Shown one piece after another: positions 42,937-51,876 of a DNA stretch of 64,000 nucleotides. The notes below the pieces were generated by a model. The model worked only from the letters and a program-made list of their open reading frames with translations. It ran no database searches and was not told where the DNA came from. The DNA comes from Thermosinus carboxydivorans Nor1 (GTDB lineage: Bacteria; Bacillota; Negativicutes; Sporomusales; Thermosinaceae): assembly GCF_000169155.1 (NCBI RefSeq), contig NZ_AAWL01000006.1, positions 62,001-126,000 on the forward strand. Reading direction: 5' to 3'. Within the stretch, counting starts at the first letter, position 1. Every line of letters begins with the position of its first letter. Position numbers and translations under genes: made by a program.

Positions 42937-44823
42937 CTACCGCACTCCGTATTCATTGATAAAATTTTGCACCGCCGCCGCAATACCCGCACCATCCAAT
43001 CCATGCTTGGCGAGCAGTTCCTGGCGAGAACCATGCTCAACGAAGGTGTCCGGCAAGCCTAAACGGAGTAATTTTACCCACTGCAGGTTTTGGCTGTTAA
43101 TGTATTCCAGCACAGCTGAGCCAAAACCGCCGGTCAAAACATTGTCTTCCACCGTTACCAGCATCCCGGGGTCGCGCGCCAACGCGCGAATTAGCGCGGC
43201 ATCAAAGGGCTTGGCAAAACGGGCGTTTACAACCCCTGCCTTAATACCGCGTTTTTCCAAGATAGCGGCGGCTTCCAAGCACGGCCCGACCATCGCGCCC
43301 AAAGCCAAAAAGGTTAGCTTTCCCCCCTGCTGAACGATTTCCGCCTTGCCCACTTCTAGCAGGCTGAATACTTTGTCCAGTGAGACCCCCACCCCGTTGC
43401 CGCGGGGATAACGAATGGCAACAGGACAATTCAACTTCAGCGCCGTGTGCAGCATATGGCGAAGCTCGTTTTCATCCTTTGGCGCCATTATGACCATGTT
43501 TGGTATATGCCGCAGGAACGAAAGGTCGAAAACGCCATGATGAGTAGGTCCGTCCTCGCCAACAATGCCAGCGCGGTCGAGAGCGAAGACTACGGGAAGG
43601 TTCTGCAGGCACACATCATGGACAATCTGGTCGTAAGCGCGCTGCAGAAAAGTAGAATAAATGGCAACAACCGGGCGCAAGCCTTGCGTCGCCATCCCCG
43701 CCGCCATGGTAACGGCATGCGGTTCGGCAATGCCCACATCAAAAAAGCGTGCAGGAAAACGGGCTGCAAACTTTTTCAGTCCGGTGCCTTCCGGCATGGC
43801 CGCGGTTATCGCGATAATACGGTCATCTTTCTCCGCCAATTCAACCAGCGCATCGCCAAAAACGGCCGTATAAGTAGGATTGACGCCATTTTTGATAATT
43901 TCGCCCGTTTCCACACAAAAAGGGCCCACGCCATGAAACTTGTCAGCATTGCATTCAGCCGGACGGTAGCCCTTTCCCTTCTGGGTCAGAACATGAATCA
44001 GCACCGGCCCCCGTACATTTTTGGCCTGCTGCAGTACATCGACAAGGGAAGCAATATTATGGCCATCAATTGGCCCTATGTAAGTAAATCCCAATTCTTC
44101 AAAAATAACACCGGGAACCAGCAAGTATTTGAGACTGTCTTTCACCCGTTCCGCTGTTTTGGCCACACTATCGCCAATGGCAGGGATGCGGCGCAGCAGG
44201 TATTCGATATCATGCTTGACCCGCGAGTAGGTGGGCGCCGTCCGCATGCGCGCCAGATATTGGGACATGGCGCCTACGTTTTTGGCAATAGACATTTCGT
44301 TGTCATTCAGGATAACCGTCAAGTTGCTCCCCATGTGACCGGCATGGTTGAGGGCTTCATAGGCCTGGCCGCCGGTCAGCGATCCATCGCCGATGACGGC
44401 AACGACGTGATATTTCGCGCCTAAAAGATCTCTGGCCAAGGCCATGCCTAGGGCTGAAGATATAGAAGTGCTGGAATGGCCAGTGCCAAATACGTCATGT
44501 TCGCTTTCGCTCCGTTTGGGAAAACCGCTCAGTCCGCCCAGTTGCCGCAGCGTCTCAAACTGGGCGCGCCGACCGGTCAGTAATTTGTGCACATAGGCCT
44601 GATGACCCACGTCCCAGATAATCTTATCCCTGGGGCTGTCAAAAACTTTATGGATGGCAATGGTTAGCTCGACAACGCCAAGATTAGGCGCAAGATGACC
44701 ACCGGTTTTGGCAACGGTATGTATCAGAAGCTCGCGCACTTCACTGGCGAGGTTTTCCAGTTCATTAAGGGAAAGTTTCTTTAAATCACCAGGCTGCTCC
44801 ATGGTGTCTAACAGTTTTGTCAC
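42937..44823 (-). CDS. dxs: 1-deoxy-D-xylulose-5-phosphate synthase
   Basis: 628 residues; GTG start after GAGGGG. Thiamine diphosphate motif [18 protein letters not shown], catalytic Glu in [18 protein letters not shown], and [15 protein letters not shown]. First committed enzyme of the MEP isoprenoid route; clustered with ispA upstream, so the two ends of isoprenoid synthesis share a transcription block. Confidence 0.96.
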   Translation of the reverse strand: MTKLLDTMEQPGDLKKLSLNELENLASEVRELLIHTVAKTGGHLAPNLGVVELTIAIHKVFDSPRDKIIWDVGHQAYVHKLLTGRRAQFETLRQLGGLSGFPKRSESEHDVFGTGHSSTSISSALGMALARDLLGAKYHVVAVIGDGSLTGGQAYEALNHAGHMGSNLTVILNDNEMSIAKNVGAMSQYLARMRTAPTYSRVKHDIEYLLRRIPAIGDSVAKTAERVKDSLKYLLVPGVIFEELGFTYIGPIDGHNIASLVDVLQQAKNVRGPVLIHVLTQKGKGYRPAECNADKFHGVGPFCVETGEIIKNGVNPTYTAVFGDALVELAEKDDRIIAITAAMPEGTGLKKFAARFPARFFDVGIAEPHAVTMAAGMATQGLRPVVAIYSTFLQRAYDQIVHDVCLQNLPVVFALDRAGIVGEDGPTHHGVFDLSFLRHIPNMVIMAPKDENELRHMLHTALKLNCPVAIRYPRGNGVGVSLDKVFSLLEVGKAEIVQQGGKLTFLALGAMVGPCLEAAAILEKRGIKAGVVNARFAKPFDAALIRALARDPGMLVTVEDNVLTGGFGSAVLEYINSQNLQWVKLLRLGLPDTFVEHGSRQELLAKHGLDGAGIAAAVQNFINEYGVR

Positions 44824-44888
44824 AAGATTGCCCCTCTTTCGCCAGCAGGCAATTTTTTATGACATTATTATAGCATATTTGACAGGAA

Positions 44889-45344
44889 TTAGAAAAAGCG
44901 GCTAAAGCCGTAGGCAATCACGAAGCCAAGAACGGCGCCGGCCAAAACCTCAAGCGGAGTATGCCCCAAAAGCTCTTTCAGCCGGGTATCACGGATGGTA
45001 TGCTGGACGCGCAGTTCCATGACGAGTTTATTCAGCACCTTGGCCTGTTTTCCCGCTGCCCGCCGAACGCCGGCGGCGTCATACATTACAATAGCGGCCA
45101 ATACTGCGGCTACGGCAAACAGGGGCGAGTGGAGGCCGTCATGAAATGCTACCGCCGAGGCCAAAGCCACGACCAGCGAGGTATGCGAACTGGGCATTCC
45201 GCCCGCGCCGACTAACCGCTCTAAATTAAAGGCTTTCTGCTTCCAAAAGGAAGTAATGGTCTTCAGCACCTGGGCCGTAAACCAGGCCGTCAGCGCCGAC
45301 ATTAAAATCACATTTTGCCCAATAGCACCCAACAATTCAGCCAA
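44889..45344 (-). CDS. Divergent PAP2 family membrane protein
   Basis: About 151 residues from the TTG at 45344, which follows GAGGTG; TTG at 45359 is possible. Four or so membrane helices; the acid-phosphatase-like GGMPSSHTSLVVALASAVA is the PAP2-type motif with His, and later MELRVQHTIRDTRLKELLGHTPLEVLAGAVLG holds the second His. Members probably act on isoprenoid or lipid phosphates, which fits its place between ispA and dxs. Confidence 0.85.
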   Translation of the reverse strand: MAELLGAIGQNVILMSALTAWFTAQVLKTITSFWKQKAFNLERLVGAGGMPSSHTSLVVALASAVAFHDGLHSPLFAVAAVLAAIVMYDAAGVRRAAGKQAKVLNKLVMELRVQHTIRDTRLKELLGHTPLEVLAGAVLGFVIAYGFSRFF

Positions 45345-45355
45345 ACCGAAACACC

Positions 45356-46241
45356 TCAACTATCTCGCGTTAAAAGATAACTTACCAGGTCCCGCAAGAT
45401 ATCCGCTTCGGCGCCAAAGCCGTCCAAGGCCGCCTTAGCCTGCTTTACCGCTTCCCAGGCCATTTGCCTTGCGCCTTCCAATGAGTAAAGACTGACATAA
45501 GTGGCTTTGGCATTACGGATATCGCTGCCTACAGGCTTGCCGATTTTTTCTTCACTGCCTGTTACGTCCAAAATATCATCTGTAATTTGGAAGGCAAGGC
45601 CAAACTGTTCTGCATAGTGCAGTCAGCGCCTCAATCTGACTGTTGGAGCCCCCGGCAAGGAGAGCGCCTGCGCGCAATGCCGCCCGGAACAACGCCCCCG
45701 TTTTAGCCTGATGCATAAACTTAAGGGCGTCAGCATCAAGCACCTTACCCTCGGCAGCCAGATCCACGGCTTGTCCGCCTACCATCCCCGCCGGGCCAGC
45801 GGCCTGCGCAATCTCACGGACCACTTTAAGGAGCACTCCTGGCTCAACGCCAGGCTGGGACAGCATCACCTCGAAAGCGGCTGTGAGCAGTCCATCACCG
45901 GCAAGGATGGCCATACCCTCGCCAAATACGCGGTGGCTTGTCGGCTTGCCGCGGCGGAAATCATCATTGTCCATAGCCGGTAAGTCGTCGTGAATGAGTG
46001 AATAGGTATGGATCATTTCGAGACCGCACGCCACATGCAGGTATTGGCTGCCGCGGCCGCCCACGGCATCGGCGGCCGCCATCAGCAAGATGGGACGCAG
46101 GCGCTTCCCACCGGCAAAGAGACTATAGCGCATCGCCTCATAAACCGTTTCCAAATAGCCCGCCTGCCGAGGTACCAATCGGGCCAGCGCTTCATCAACC
46201 AGCGCCGCCTTTTGCTGGCAGTAAGCTTTTAGTATTTGCAT
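45356..46241 (-). CDS. ispA: Polyprenyl (farnesyl) diphosphate synthase, frameshifted
   Basis: Start ATG at 46241 after GGGGAGGA. The first Asp-rich motif is in LIHDDLPAMDNDD, and GKRLRPILLMAAADA precedes it. At about 45617 one extra base (C on the coding strand) breaks the frame, which otherwise continues YAEQFGLAFQITDDILDVTG, with the second Asp-rich motif, to 45356. Without the extra base the protein would be about 294 residues, the normal size. It makes C15 prenyl chains. A sequencing error is likely because the rest is well kept. Confidence 0.88.
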
Positions 46242-46504
46242 TTTTCTTCCTCCCCTAAAAGCAGCGGGTTTTCCTTTATTGTACCCTGCTCTTCCTGCAA
46301 AATTGTATAAATCCTCTCTTCCGCGGCGCTTAGTTTCTGCAAACATACCTGCGATAGAGCAACCCCCTCGGCAAATTGCTCAAGCATCTCCTCCAGCGGT
46401 AAGTCGCCTTTTTCTAACCGTTTTACAATTAGTTCTAATTTGCCTAAGGCTTCCTCAAAGCATACATTCTCCTGGTCTATAGACCCTTTAACCTTTCCTG
46501 CCAT
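46229..46504 (-). CDS. xseB: Exodeoxyribonuclease VII small subunit
   Basis: 91 residues, helical: FEEALGKLELIVKRLEKGDLPLEEMLEQFAEGVAL is the conserved XseB core, followed by LSAAEERIYTI. Regulates the XseA nuclease. It overlaps xseA by 17 bases and ispA by 13, so all three are coupled. Confidence 0.93.
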   Translation of the reverse strand: MAGKVKGSIDQENVCFEEALGKLELIVKRLEKGDLPLEEMLEQFAEGVALSQVCLQKLSAAEERIYTILQEEQGTIKENPLLLGEEEKCKY

Positions 46505-47711
46505 TATCGTGCTCCTCTCCTATTTTCTCAACTCTGGCCTCAATGCGACCGCGATGCAGCACTATCTCCAACAATTGGTCTTTGCCCACCTGGTCGACTG
46601 CCCGGATTATTCGCCCATCGGGCGTGCGAACAATGCTGTATCCCCGCGCTAATACCATAAGCGGGTTGAGTACGGCCAGTTTCTCGGCAATCACTTTAAA
46701 CCGGTGCTGCTTGGTGGTAAACTGTTCTTTTACAATATGGTGCAAACGCTGTAAGCTGATATCCAGTAATTGCTGCTTGGCCGCTACTATCTCTACGGGC
46801 CGGCGGCGCAGGGCGCGGCTGTCGCGGTATTGCTCGACAAGCAGCCGATAGCGTTTGATATAGCTTTGGACATGGCTTTCCATTGCCTGCCGCAGCATCC
46901 GGATATAACGCCCTAGCTCCTGGACGTCCGGAAATACAATCTCGGCCGCTTGGGAAGGAGTCGCTGCCCGACGGTCAGCGGCAAAATCGGCCAGCGTGTA
47001 ATCCGTCTCGTGGCCAACGGCGGACACGACGGGAATTGATGACGCAGCAATGGCCCGTACCGCTTCTTCTTCGTTAAACGCCCACAACTCCTCCAAAGAA
47101 CCGCCACCTCGCCCGACAATCAAGACGTCTACATTGGCCAAACGGTTAAACACCCGGATGGCATGGGCAATTTGCGGCGCAGCTTCCGGTCCCTGCACCT
47201 GCACGGGATAGAGCACGATCGGGATGCCAGGGTGTCTTCGCCGGGCCACGGTAATGATATCGCGCAAAGCCGCCCCGACCGGTGAGGTAATCACCCCAAC
47301 AGCCTTTGGCAAGAGCGGCAGCGGCTTTTTGCGTTCTTCGGCAAAAAGCCCTTCGGCGGCCAGCTTTTCTTTCAGCTGCTCTAGCGCCAGACTAAGTTCG
47401 CCAAGGCCGGCCGGCACCAGTTGGTCTACATAAAGCTGGTATTGCCCGTCCCGTTCAAAGACGGAGATATGACCGCCAGCAATAACTTTGAGACCATCAC
47501 GGGGCTCAAACTTTAAAAATTGGACCCGGCTGCGAAACATGACGCACCTGAGCGTTGCCCCGGCGTCTTTAAGGGTAAAGTAGCAATGCCCTGAATAGTG
47601 GCGTTTAAAATTCGAAATTTCGCCACGGACGAAAACATCGGCAAGAGTGTCGTCGCCATCGAGCAAACCTTTAATATAGCAGGTAATCTCGCTTACACTA
47701 AAAATACCCAA
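46488..47711 (-). CDS. xseA: Exodeoxyribonuclease VII large subunit
   Basis: 407 residues from the TTG at 47711, seven bases after AAAAGGTGG. N-terminal OB-fold (VRGEISNFKRHYSGHCYFTLKD), catalytic domain with LIVGRGGGSLEELWAFNEE and SAVGHETDYTLADFAADRRAATPSQAAE, coiled-coil and C-terminal AVL-RGYSIVR repeat. Degrades single-stranded DNA; together with xseB here. Confidence 0.95.
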   Translation of the reverse strand: MGIFSVSEITCYIKGLLDGDDTLADVFVRGEISNFKRHYSGHCYFTLKDAGATLRCVMFRSRVQFLKFEPRDGLKVIAGGHISVFERDGQYQLYVDQLVPAGLGELSLALEQLKEKLAAEGLFAEERKKPLPLLPKAVGVITSPVGAALRDIITVARRRHPGIPIVLYPVQVQGPEAAPQIAHAIRVFNRLANVDVLIVGRGGGSLEELWAFNEEEAVRAIAASSIPVVSAVGHETDYTLADFAADRRAATPSQAAEIVFPDVQELGRYIRMLRQAMESHVQSYIKRYRLLVEQYRDSRALRRRPVEIVAAKQQLLDISLQRLHHIVKEQFTTKQHRFKVIAEKLAVLNPLMVLARGYSIVRTPDGRIIRAVDQVGKDQLLEIVLHRGRIEARVEKIGEEHDNGRKG

Positions 47712-47728
47712 ATAAGAACCACCTTTTC

Positions 47729-47932
47729 TTAACAATATATTTTATCATATAACAAATAAGCAAAAAAAAAACAGACGTTGCCGTCTTTAAAGGCATGTTC
47801 CAAAGTATTTTGGGGCGACAAAACACTTATAGCGCCAATCACAAACCAGAAAAAATAGCCTGGCGGGATAAGATGGCCGACAACTGTGCCGATCACCGCA
47901 CCCACCAGCGTATAAATCAGCTTAGACGCCAC
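47729..47932 (-). CDS. Possible small two-helix membrane protein
   Basis: 67 residues from a GTG after CAGGGG: MASKLIYTLVGAVIGTVVGHLIPPGYFFWFVIGAISV with two hydrophobic helices, then a short polar part. The last 20 codons cross an obvious terminator hairpin at 47762-47786, which is odd for a real C terminus. Either the gene truly overlaps the terminator, or a frameshift hides an earlier stop. It follows the TsaD-like gene. Confidence 0.45.
   Translation of the reverse strand: MASKLIYTLVGAVIGTVVGHLIPPGYFFWFVIGAISVLSPQNTLEHAFKDGNVCFFFAYLLYDKIYC
47762..47786 (-). terminator. Terminator before xseA
   Basis: On the reverse strand AGACG-GCAA-CGTCT followed by GT10: a short strong terminator between the TsaD-like gene and xseA. 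Confidence 0.8.
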
Positions 47933-47964
47933 CCCTGCACCAACTTTTATGTATCATATGCGGC

Positions 47965-48924
47965 TCAAATGGCAGGGGTGTCATGGGATAAGGCAAAAAA
48001 GGCGGCGCCAACGGCATTATCCGGGCTAAACCGCGGACTAGGATAATACAGGTTGAGCCGCTGCGGTTCCCGCAGCCTCTCGTCCAGGTAGTGACGAATG
48101 AAGCTATTAGCGGTGACTCCACCTACCAATAATACGTCCCGTAAGCCGGTCTCTTCAGACGCCTGCCCAATCAGTCTGGCAAGACTGTCGGCTACGCACT
48201 GCTCAACGCCTGCGGCGATGGCAGCCGGTTCTTCACCTTTGGCGATTAAACGCTGTGCCTGTGACTCAGGACCGGCAAAACTGACCCGAAGCTCCCGTAC
48301 CGCTACCGGAATGCGACTTGCCCGATCCCGTCCCGCCTGCGCCAGCTTTTCCAGGTGGGGACCTGCGGGAAAGGGAAGGCCCAGAGCGACACCTACCCGG
48401 TCAATAAATTGGCCGGCGTGCAAGTCGGCCGATCCGCCCATTAATTCGATTTCACAACCTTGAGCGCTGCGCTTTACCCGCACAAGCTCAGTCGTACCGC
48501 CTGAGACGTGAATAGCAAGAAATTCACGCTGTTTGGGTCCGCCTGCTGACCACAAGCCAGCAAAAACGTGATTTTCCTGGTGGCTTAGGCGGCGGAGCGC
48601 AATACGGTTTAGCGCCGCCAAAGCACGGGCAAACCCCAGCCCAACGAGAAAGGCCGGCATATAGGACTCAGGCAAAGGGCGAGGCGAAGCCGAAACACCT
48701 ATGGCGGCAAGCTGCACCGCACTACCCGCCTTGCCAAGCACTTCCTCCAGAAGGTCGGGCAGGTTGCGAGTATGCTGAAAAACCATTTCCGATTGGGCAA
48801 GTCCCCGCTTCCCTGCTTTAACCGTCAGCAGTCGGCGCTCATCGGCCACCAAGCCGCCGCATTCATCCAGCAAGGCAACGGAAGTCGTATAGCAGCTTGT
48901 ATCAATTCCCAGATAATACCGCAT
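47965..48924 (-). CDS. TsaD/Kae1-like paralogue
   Basis: 319 residues. ASKHA fold: LGIDTSCYTTSVALLDE phosphate loop, HQENH (two His ligands for metal, spaced as in TsaD), HVSGGTTELVRV, and C-terminal VGGVTANSFIRHYL with SPDNAVG. It is shorter and more divergent than true TsaD (for example SPRPL replaces the usual GPGL). Clostridia and Negativicutes carry this second copy near nusB. Possibly a sugar or carbamoyl-type kinase-fold enzyme; not the t6A enzyme itself. Confidence 0.82.
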   Translation of the reverse strand: MRYYLGIDTSCYTTSVALLDECGGLVADERRLLTVKAGKRGLAQSEMVFQHTRNLPDLLEEVLGKAGSAVQLAAIGVSASPRPLPESYMPAFLVGLGFARALAALNRIALRRLSHQENHVFAGLWSAGGPKQREFLAIHVSGGTTELVRVKRSAQGCEIELMGGSADLHAGQFIDRVGVALGLPFPAGPHLEKLAQAGRDRASRIPVAVRELRVSFAGPESQAQRLIAKGEEPAAIAAGVEQCVADSLARLIGQASEETGLRDVLLVGGVTANSFIRHYLDERLREPQRLNLYYPSPRFSPDNAVGAAFFALSHDTPAI

Positions 48925-48927
48925 AAT

Positions 48928-49353
48928 TTACCTCAAGCCATCTTGCAGGGCCTTTTTCTTGACCAGCGCACCCAATATTCCATTAACAAAACGCCCCGAT
49001 TCTTCCGTGCTGAAGATTTTAGCCAGTTCAACCGCTTCATTAATGACAACATTTGGCGGTAACTTCTCTTGTCCGTATCGCATCTCATAAATGGCCATAC
49101 GCACAATGTTACGGTCCACACCGGCCATTCGCTCAAGCTTCCACTCTTTTGCCTGACCGGCAATAATGGCATCAATTTCGGCCAGATGGTCTTTGGTGCC
49201 TGTTACCAATTGGCGGGCATACTCCTGAGCGTTTTTACTTACATCATCCCTGTCCTGAACCAAAGCGGCCAGCGCCGCCACTGGATCGGTGTCATTAAAA
49301 TCAAGTTGAAACAGCGTTTGTAACGCAATCTCCCGTGCTTTTCGTCGACTCAT
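48928..49353 (-). CDS. nusB: Transcription antitermination factor NusB
   Basis: 141 residues, all-helical: RRKAREIALQTLFQLDFND and VDRNIVRMAIYEMRYGQEKLPPNVVINEAVELAKIFSTEESGRFVNGILG are the conserved NusB blocks. Binds boxA RNA with NusE for rRNA antitermination. Adjacent to the TsaD-like gene by 3 bases and to the DUF2273 gene by 12. Confidence 0.95.
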   Translation of the reverse strand: MSRRKAREIALQTLFQLDFNDTDPVAALAALVQDRDDVSKNAQEYARQLVTGTKDHLAEIDAIIAGQAKEWKLERMAGVDRNIVRMAIYEMRYGQEKLPPNVVINEAVELAKIFSTEESGRFVNGILGALVKKKALQDGLR

Positions 49354-49365
49354 AGTCTTTTTCTC

Positions 49366-49593
49366 CTAACGGTGATATCCTGGCGGTAATAGCTTATCCA
49401 AAATATCCATAATATCTTCTTTTTCGTCAATGCGTTTGCCTACCACATATCCGCCTACGACGCACAACAATACAAACAGGGTACGAATAAAGCCGAAGGT
49501 AATAATAAAAACGCCTAACAGAAAGCCAATGGCGACGCCTAAAATCTTACCGCTGTGTTGCTGCCAAATTTCTTGCAGCAATTTTTGGTTCAT
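49366..49593 (-). CDS. DUF2273 small membrane protein
   Basis: 75 residues, one or two hydrophobic helices (GKILGVAIGFLLGVFIITFGFIRTLFVLLCVVGGYVVGKRID) with charged ends. DUF2273 proteins accompany Asp23 and AmaP genes in Firmicutes and likely belong to the same envelope-stress membrane complex. Third gene of that set here, directly before nusB. Confidence 0.9.
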   Translation of the reverse strand: MNQKLLQEIWQQHSGKILGVAIGFLLGVFIITFGFIRTLFVLLCVVGGYVVGKRIDEKEDIMDILDKLLPPGYHR

Positions 49594-49604
49594 GGCCTAC
49601 CCTC

Positions 49605-50141
49605 CTATTCGACCCGCTGTTTCTTAAAGTCGTTCGCAATATTTTCAACCAAAATTTTCACATCGGCCAGTTCCACACCAACGGTGTTTTTGGCATAAGC
49701 ATAAACGCGTTCCTGAATTTGCGCCGAAACGTCGGGAACATTGCTCTCCGGGCTGATAACCGTCCTGATAAAAACCGCCAGACCCTGACCGGTGTGGCTG
49801 ACCCGCACTTTTACGCCCCGCACGCCGCGGACATGGCGCGCCGTTTTTTCCACTAAGTTTTTAACAGCATCAAGCGAAATATGGATATCACCCATATCAC
49901 TGTGATGAACGATTGTTTCCCGTTCACCGCGCGAACGAAGCCCTGCTAAGAGTAAACGCACGCTTACCATTAAGAACACGGCGGCAACCAGAGCAGCCTC
50001 CCATTGGCCGTAAATATAGATCACGCTTGTCCATACCCACTCCAAAGGAAGGAGGCTTAAGCCCAGCAAGACAACGCCTAATGACAAAAAAGCCAATACA
50101 AACGTATAGACAGACAAAATTATCCGGTCGATAATTCCCAT
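49605..50141 (-). CDS. amaP: Alkaline shock response membrane anchor AmaP
   Basis: 178 residues; two N-terminal membrane helices (IILSVYTFVLAFLSLGVVLLG and AALVAAVFLMVSVRLLLAG) and a C-terminal Asp23-like domain (ISLDAVKNLVEKTARHVRGVRGVKVRV). AmaP anchors Asp23 at the membrane. Encoded between the asp23-like gene and DUF2273. Confidence 0.9.
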   Translation of the reverse strand: MGIIDRIILSVYTFVLAFLSLGVVLLGLSLLPLEWVWTSVIYIYGQWEAALVAAVFLMVSVRLLLAGLRSRGERETIVHHSDMGDIHISLDAVKNLVEKTARHVRGVRGVKVRVSHTGQGLAVFIRTVISPESNVPDVSAQIQERVYAYAKNTVGVELADVKILVENIANDFKKQRVE

Positions 50142-50153
50142 ATTTACTCCTTT

Positions 50154-50570
50154 CTAGCGCACGCGAACTTCCTCATCCTTACCTTCCTGGGCAAAACCGA
50201 CGCCTTGAACATGGATGTTTACTTCAACAACATCTAGGCCAGTCATGGACTCAATCGCCCGCTTTACATTTTCCTGCACCCGCAAGGCGACGTCAGGTAT
50301 GCGCACGCCGTACTCAACAATGATATACAAGTCCACTGCCGCTTCGCGTTCACCCACTTCCACCTTAACACCTTTTGATAGGTTCTTCTTGCCGAGCATT
50401 TCGGCAATGCCGCCTACCAGGCCTCCGCTCATGCCCGCGACACCGGGCACCTCGGTGGCGGCCAGGCCGGCAATAATGCCCACGACTTCGTCGGCAATAC
50501 GTATCGAGCCTACGTCATTGCGCTCGGTTCTCTCCATATGCTCGCGCTTATCCAACAAAACCCCCCCCAT
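50154..50570 (-). CDS. Asp23/Gls24 family envelope stress protein
   Basis: Up to 138 residues. IRIADEVVGIIAGLAATEVPGVAGMSGG and the VEVGEREAAVDLYIIVEYGVRIPDVALRVQENVKRAIESMTGLDVVEVNIHVQGV blocks define Asp23 (YqhY-like). It is a soluble partner recruited to AmaP. The start is unclear: ATG at 50570 or TTG codons at 50558/50555, which fit better with the preceding G-run. About 150 bases separate it from spoIIIAH. Confidence 0.9.
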   Translation of the reverse strand: MGGVLLDKREHMERTERNDVGSIRIADEVVGIIAGLAATEVPGVAGMSGGLVGGIAEMLGKKNLSKGVKVEVGEREAAVDLYIIVEYGVRIPDVALRVQENVKRAIESMTGLDVVEVNIHVQGVGFAQEGKDEEVRVR

Positions 50571-50722
50571 TCCGGTTGGTATATTATCCTATGACTTTAT
50601 TTAACGATTATGGCTTTATTAGTATACCAAATTTTTCCCGGATTTACAAAGACCTCTCTAGTCAAGACGACTAAAATGACAAACAGAGTGGCAATTACGG
50701 TCCACTCTGTGGCAATGCTATG

Positions 50723-51257
50723 CTATGGTTTCGCGCTGATCGTAATATCCTCCGGTTTTACCCCGGAGACGCGGCTGATGACTTCGGCAACCTGCATGAC
50801 GTCCTCGCGCGTCAGCGAAGGCGTCTTAACAACCGCACTGACAGAATTATCACGGATGAAAACAAGAACATCGGCATAGCCCCGTGCCTTTATCAGACTT
50901 TCAATTTCGGCCTCGCGTTGTTTTTCCAAGGTCATTTTCAGCACGGCTTCCTGGGCTTTTTGTCTAGTTTCTTCGCCGCTTGCGCTGCGAATTATTTCAC
51001 GCAGCAAGTCAAAGCGTTCACTGCGGATTTTATCACGCTCAAGCCGGTATTCGGTGAAAAAGTCTGGGGCCGTCACCGGCACCGCCGGTTCCGGCGTCAT
51101 TGTTTTGGCGACTTGCATGGCGTTAGACCGGTCAGCCTTACTCTGCCAAACATGCCCCCGATAGGTCAGCAGCCCTGTTGTGAGTAACGCCACGGCTATT
51201 ACTCCTGCCAACAGCAGCACAACTTTTTTCAGTTTTTTCTAAGGCCACTACCATCAT
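50723..51257 (-). CDS. spoIIIAH: Stage III sporulation protein SpoIIIAH, with an apparent N-terminal frameshift
   Basis: The C-terminal part (from 51220) is clear SpoIIIAH: membrane helix VVLLLAGVIAVALL, then the extracellular ring-forming domain ending VISRVSGVKPEDITISAKP. Upstream, ATG at 51257 with GAGGGC starts MMVVALE, but an A6 tract at 51233-51238 puts it out of frame; removing one A joins it to KLKKVVLLLAG. SpoIIIAH pairs with forespore SpoIIQ to form the feeding channel. No other start with a ribosome site is available, so a homopolymer error is likely. Confidence 0.88.
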
Positions 51258-51267
51258 AATTCTGCCC

Positions 51268-51861
51268 TCACTTTCTTTGCGGTAATACGGTAATTTTATA
51301 AGCTGGCACACCCAGCCCGGCCTCAACGGCTTTCGTCAGATTGGCTTTGACGCTGGAATCATATGCCCCGTCGGCAATAACCAGAACTCCCTTGATTACC
51401 GGCTTGGTTTCCCGTACCATTACCGGTCGGTCGGCGCCACCTTCCTTACTCAGGAGGATTTGTTCATTCTCCCGCGTCTCCGTTGTCACGCGCGTACCGC
51501 CGGCCGTGTCTTTTTCCTGGATAACTTTTGTTTCCTTGACGATATTCTTAGCATGCTCCTGGACCCCGCCGTTTTCCAACGTGATACTGACGGACACAGC
51601 CCCAGCGCCCTTGACTTGCGAAAGCAGATTGGCCATTTTGGCTTCCAATGCTTCTTCGTAACTACGGCTGACGACCAACGCCTTGGCTGGCTGCGGCACG
51701 CTTTCGACCTTCAGCTTAGCGCCAGGCGTCTCCAGCATGCCGCCGGCAATTATGAGCAATACGCCGCAAAGTCCGATGAAAATCAGCCGCAGTCTGCTCC
51801 CTCCTTCGCCGGCAATATTAAAAGAAAACATTTTTTTTGCCGTTGAAATAAAGCCGTTCAT
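51268..51861 (-). CDS. spoIIIAG: Stage III sporulation protein SpoIIIAG
   Basis: 197 residues: one N-terminal membrane helix (LRLIFIGLCGVLLIIAGGMLE), then the soluble ring-building domain VSRSYEEALEAKMANLLSQVKGAGAVSVSITLENG and KPVIKGVLVIADGAYDSSVKANLTKAVEAGLGVPAYKITVLP. Forms the large ring of the mother-cell side of the channel. Sits 10 bases before spoIIIAH. Confidence 0.93.
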   Translation of the reverse strand: MNGFISTAKKMFSFNIAGEGGSRLRLIFIGLCGVLLIIAGGMLETPGAKLKVESVPQPAKALVVSRSYEEALEAKMANLLSQVKGAGAVSVSITLENGGVQEHAKNIVKETKVIQEKDTAGGTRVTTETRENEQILLSKEGGADRPVMVRETKPVIKGVLVIADGAYDSSVKANLTKAVEAGLGVPAYKITVLPQRK

Positions 51862-51876
51862 TTTTCCGACCTCCTT

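Noticed and set aside
43447-44424. 325-codon plus-strand frame opposite dxs
   Set aside because: Entirely antisense to the conserved dxs gene; composition reflects the opposite strand's codon use.
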